From the NCBI RefSeq assembly GCF_037198315.1, contig NZ_CP144913.1, positions 1,488,001-1,552,000 on the forward strand: a stretch of 64,000 nucleotides of DNA, in the 5' to 3' direction. The DNA comes from Janibacter sp. A1S7. Its GTDB lineage: Bacteria > Actinomycetota > Actinomycetes > Actinomycetales > Dermatophilaceae. The notes below the pieces were generated by a model. That model did not search any database and was not told the DNA's origin. It saw nothing but the letters and a program-made list of their open reading frames with translations. Positions 61,267-64,000 of the stretch are shown here, piece by piece. The stretch's first letter is position 1. Every line of letters begins with the position of its first letter. The translations under genes and the position numbers were made by a program.

Positions 61267-62807
61267 CCGTCAGTTTCGGCTCCGCCGATACCGTGTGGCA
61301 AAGGAGGAGCGCGACCTCGCGCGGGTTGGCGCCGGCCACCGCCTTGATGGTGACGGCTGCGATTTTCTGGTGGTTGGCGCTGCCGCCGCGCGGGTGGTGG
61401 GTGCTTTTGCCACTGGGGGTCGCTGCATTCATGCTCGCCCTGGCCGGTCGTCCGCTGCGTGAGCGCCTGTGGCTCGGCGCGCTCGGTGGAGTCATCCACT
61501 ACGGCATCGCCCTGCGCTGGCTCACCGACTTCACCGTCCCCGGGTACCTGGCTGCCGTCGCACTCGAGACAGCAATGCTGGTGCTCGTCGCGGCGGTGTC
61601 GCTCGGCATCCCAGCACCGCCCAGCCCGTCCACGCGGCGCCACGGGCGGCGGGGCTGGTGGCTGACCACCCCCGCCGCGCTCGTGCTGCTGGATGCGGTG
61701 CAAAACCGCTTCCCCCTCGGCGGCTTCCCGCTGCCGTCTCTGGGCTTCAGCCAAGTTGACGGCCCGTTTCTGGGCGCGGCCCCTGTCGGTGGTCCCCTCC
61801 TGGTGACCGGACTCGCGGCCCTGACCGGTGCCGCAGTGACGGCTCTCGTCCTCGGGTCGAACCGCACCCGCGCGGTGGCCGCGGTCAGTGCCGTGCTGGC
61901 GATCACTATGCCACCGGCGCTGCCGGACACCCCGGGGACCGCGTCGTCGGGCACGCTCGACGCGGTGATCGTCCAAGGAGGCGGTGCCCGCGGGGTGCAC
62001 GTGATCCAGTCGGTGGATGCCACCGCCGAGCACCTGCAGGCCGCCCAGGCCATCACCGGATCGCCGGACCTGGTGCTGATGCCGGAGAGCATCGCCCATG
62101 TCGATGGCCCAATCGGCCGGACACCGGTGGGCGCACGCTTCGCCGATCTGGCCCGACGGCTGGGTACGAACCTCGTCGTGGGGACCACCGAGGCGGAAGG
62201 TCAGGACCGCTTCCGCAACGCGTCCGTCCTGTGGGGCCCGGAGGGGAACCTGCTGGGTCGCTACGAGAAGCACCACCGCGTGCCCTTCGGGGAGTACCTC
62301 CCGATGCGGGACGTGGTCGAGTCACTCAGCGACCTGACCCGACTCGTGCCACGCGATGCCATCGCCGGTCAGGGCCCCGCCGTGCTCCAGCCGCGTGGGA
62401 TACCACCGTTGGGCATCATCATCTCGTATGAGACGTTCTTCTCCGACCGGGTCGCCGCGGCGGTGCGTGCCGGCGGGCAGCTGGTCCTCGCCCCGACCAG
62501 CGCCTCGTCCTTCACCGGCGAGGTCGTCCCCGCGATCGAGGTCGCCGCCTCCCGGCTGCGCGCCCGCGAGTTCGGCCGCACCGTCCTGCAGGCCGCACCC
62601 ACGGGGTACTCGGCCATCATCCAACCCGACGGTGCGGTGACCGAGCTCAGTGGTCTGGGGACCCGCGAGCTGCTGATGGCCAGCGTCCCATTGCGAACCG
62701 GGTTGACTCCCTATGCGCGCGTGGGCGACATCCCGGTGCTGGTGCTCGCGCTGCTCACCCTTGTGGCGCCAGTGTGCGTCCGCGCCATCCGCCGGCGGGT
62801 CGTCTGA
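61263..62807 (+). CDS. lnt: Apolipoprotein N-acyltransferase-like protein with Cys-to-Ser change
   Basis: 514 residues from ATG 61263. N-terminal half: six to seven membrane helices (residues about 20-210). C-terminal half: nitrilase-type domain with Glu275 (VLMPESIAHV), Lys336 (GRYEKHHRVPFGEYLP) and, at the nucleophile position, Ser388 (GIIISYETFF) where Lnt proteins have Cys (ICYE). The spacing matches E. coli Glu267, Lys335 and Cys387 almost exactly. Lnt N-acylates lipoproteins at the membrane. Without Cys the activity is questionable. The start overlaps the truncated deacetylase. Confidence 0.85.
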   Translation: MTVSFGSADTVWQRRSATSRGLAPATALMVTAAIFWWLALPPRGWWVLLPLGVAAFMLALAGRPLRERLWLGALGGVIHYGIALRWLTDFTVPGYLAAVALETAMLVLVAAVSLGIPAPPSPSTRRHGRRGWWLTTPAALVLLDAVQNRFPLGGFPLPSLGFSQVDGPFLGAAPVGGPLLVTGLAALTGAAVTALVLGSNRTRAVAAVSAVLAITMPPALPDTPGTASSGTLDAVIVQGGGARGVHVIQSVDATAEHLQAAQAITGSPDLVLMPESIAHVDGPIGRTPVGARFADLARRLGTNLVVGTTEAEGQDRFRNASVLWGPEGNLLGRYEKHHRVPFGEYLPMRDVVESLSDLTRLVPRDAIAGQGPAVLQPRGIPPLGIIISYETFFSDRVAAAVRAGGQLVLAPTSASSFTGEVVPAIEVAASRLRAREFGRTVLQAAPTGYSAIIQPDGAVTELSGLGTRELLMASVPLRTGLTPYARVGDIPVLVLALLTLVAPVCVRAIRRRVV

Positions 62808-62889
62808 CCGGCCGCCAGTCCCGTCCAGGGCGAAGGGAGCAGCGCCGCCGGATGAGCACTGCAGCGCGTGGCCGCTCTGGCGCCGTTAC

Positions 62890-63220
62890 GCCCGGCCGAC
62901 GCCGGGCAAGTGAGCGAGGGCCCGTTCGGGTTCTGCCTCTACGCGTCCTACCCGGTGGCAGGTCGTGGCCCTGGACACCTTCTGCGTCGGGCGCCTGAAG
63001 GGCATCGGCGCGGTCTGGCAGCTGACGGCCGTCGACATCGCCACCCGTAGCGCCGTCGTGGAGCTCGATCGTCGGGAACGAGACCGCGCAGGTCAACGCC
63101 CGCTTCCCGGACCGCCTGAAGAGGGCCCGAGCACGGCGTCACCCTGGAGGGATGCGGACGAACAACGGTCCGGAGTTCGTCGGCAAGCCCATCCAGCCCC
63201 GTGCGGTGGAGCTGGGCTGA
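62890..63220 (+). pseudogene. Transposase fragment (DDE integrase core)
   Basis: LDTFCVGRLKGIGAVWQLTA and VDIATRSAVVEL give the first Asp block of an IS481/IS3-type integrase core. A frame change leads to KRARARRHPGGMRTNNGPEF and VGKPIQ, the second block with Asp replaced by Asn (TNNGPEF instead of TDNGPEF). Ends are missing. A decayed insertion sequence between lnt and the arsenic-type transporter. Confidence 0.65.
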
Positions 63221-63274
63221 CCCGCCGCCGGATACTGCCGAGGTCTGCCGACCGCGCCTGCCTACACTGGCAAG

Positions 63275-64000
63275 GTGCCATTCCCTCGTCTGATCAACGC
63301 GATGGAACGTCGCCAAATTGGTCTTTACCTGCTGGCCATCGCGGGTGGAGCGCTCCTCGGCTGGTCGCTCCCTGCCGCGGCCGGGCCGCTGGAGCAGGCG
63401 ATCACTCCGGTGCTCGGGCTGTTGCTGTTCGCCACGTTCCTGGGAATCCCGTTCTCCGCCATCGGCCAGGCAGTCCGCGATGTGCGCTTCCTGGCCACGG
63501 TTGTGATCCTGAACTTCGTCATCGTTCCTGTCGTGGCCTTCGGTCTCTCCCGGTTCGTCGCCGATGACCAGGCTTTGCTGGTGGGTGTGCTACTGGTGCT
63601 GTTGACCCCCTGCATCGATTACGTGATCGTCTTCGCCGGCCTGGCCGGCGGCTCCAGTGAGCGCCTGCTGGCGGCCGCGCCGCTGCTCATGCTGACCCAG
63701 ATGGTGTTGTTGCCGATCTATCTGGTCCTTTTCGTCGGTCCGGGACTCGTCTCGGCTATCGACCCTGAGCCCTTCCTGGAAGGGCTCATCGTGCTGATCG
63801 TGATCCCTCTCGCACTGGCGGCATTGATCCAGTGGTGGTCCCGCCGAGCGGCGACCGGCCAACTGGTGATGACCGTCATGCAGGCGATGATGGTTCCGCT
63901 CATGATGGCGACTCTGGCGGTGGTGATCGGATCGCAGATCCACGGAGTGGGGCGCGAGATCACCAGGCTGCTCTCCGTCATCCCTCTCTACGCGGTCTTC
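63275..64000 (+). CDS. Arsenite/bile-acid-symporter (ACR3/BASS) family transporter, 5' part
   Basis: 242 codons in the window, no stop, cut by the window end. From GTG 63275 or ATG 63302. Hydrophobic helices follow each other closely from residue 14. LLVGVLLVLLTPCIDYVIVF with the Cys in TPCIDYV matches the arsenite-efflux ACR3-like and related 'arsenic resistance' proteins of actinobacteria, and GGALLGWSLP is a usual first-helix motif. Substrate is inferred. No ArsR or ArsC gene is visible on this side. Confidence 0.7.
   Translation, partial: MPFPRLINAMERRQIGLYLLAIAGGALLGWSLPAAAGPLEQAITPVLGLLLFATFLGIPFSAIGQAVRDVRFLATVVILNFVIVPVVAFGLSRFVADDQALLVGVLLVLLTPCIDYVIVFAGLAGGSSERLLAAAPLLMLTQMVLLPIYLVLFVGPGLVSAIDPEPFLEGLIVLIVIPLALAALIQWWSRRAATGQLVMTVMQAMMVPLMMATLAVVIGSQIHGVGREITRLLSVIPLYAVF

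Overview
The window is high-GC DNA with many GTG starts, dense ATGA/GTGA stop-start overlaps and strong GGAG-type ribosome sites. Gene content points to an actinobacterium: coproporphyrin-route heme genes, a DUF3000 gene, a SigB/F-type sigma factor, GAF-ANTAR protein, LigC and stand-alone LigD polymerase, and EctD. A Micrococcales (Intrasporangiaceae-like) host is my inference; no rRNA or marker tree is available here.

Bases 1 to about 25,500 are ordinary chromosome. In order: a 3-hydroxybutyrate dehydrogenase (cut by the window edge) divergent from a GntP permease; an XRE-MurA fusion with a 20-bp operator-like palindrome at its start; RNase D and DUF3000; an EamA transporter; hemE-hemY-chdC; an AbiEi/DUF559 gene boxed by 36-bp inverted repeats; msrB; ectD; LigD-type polymerase and LigC ligase; an alpha/beta hydrolase, RibD-like reductase, PPK2 and AidB-like dehydrogenase; a tRNA cluster (Gly, Cys, Val); a stress block (GAF-ANTAR, PRC-barrel, sigma factor, XRE regulator); pabB-pabC plus a PGPGW membrane protein; and tRNA-Val(CAC).

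Bases 25,500 to 30,050 are a decayed accessory zone: a frameshifted maleylpyruvate-isomerase-like gene, an excisionase-like gene, a 40-bp perfect palindrome, a broken tyrosine integrase, and an intact IS481-family element that sits in a detached 3' part of a tRNA-Arg(CCT) gene. That tRNA fragment marks an integration site.

Bases 30,300 to 56,370 form a conjugation-type island. A regulator block is followed by a long co-oriented run: lipoprotein, secreted protein, SAF/CpaB-like protein, TadZ-like P-loop protein, TadA, TadB, TadC, Flp-like pilin, three TadE/TadG-like pseudopilins and a 1,071-residue membrane protein with LysM and BTAD regions. A second run begins behind a cluster of GGGGTAC boxes: regulator, second P-loop protein, small pilin-like protein, VirB8-like, VirB6/TrbL-like, SCO6880-like, VirB4-like ATPase, a three-domain cell-wall hydrolase and a VirD4-like coupling protein. 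It looks like a Tad/type IVc pilus combined with a type IV secretion channel. No relaxase, replication gene or intact integrase is visible, so mobility is unproven.

Bases 56,400 to 64,000 are a patchwork. Remnants (ANTAR protein, NarK-like transporter, AbiEii toxin, IS3 OrfA, TniQ-like, PIG-L deacetylase, a transposase) lie between intact ctaB, a small membrane protein, an Lnt-like protein whose nucleophile cysteine is serine, and the start of an ArsB/ACR3-like transporter cut by the window end.
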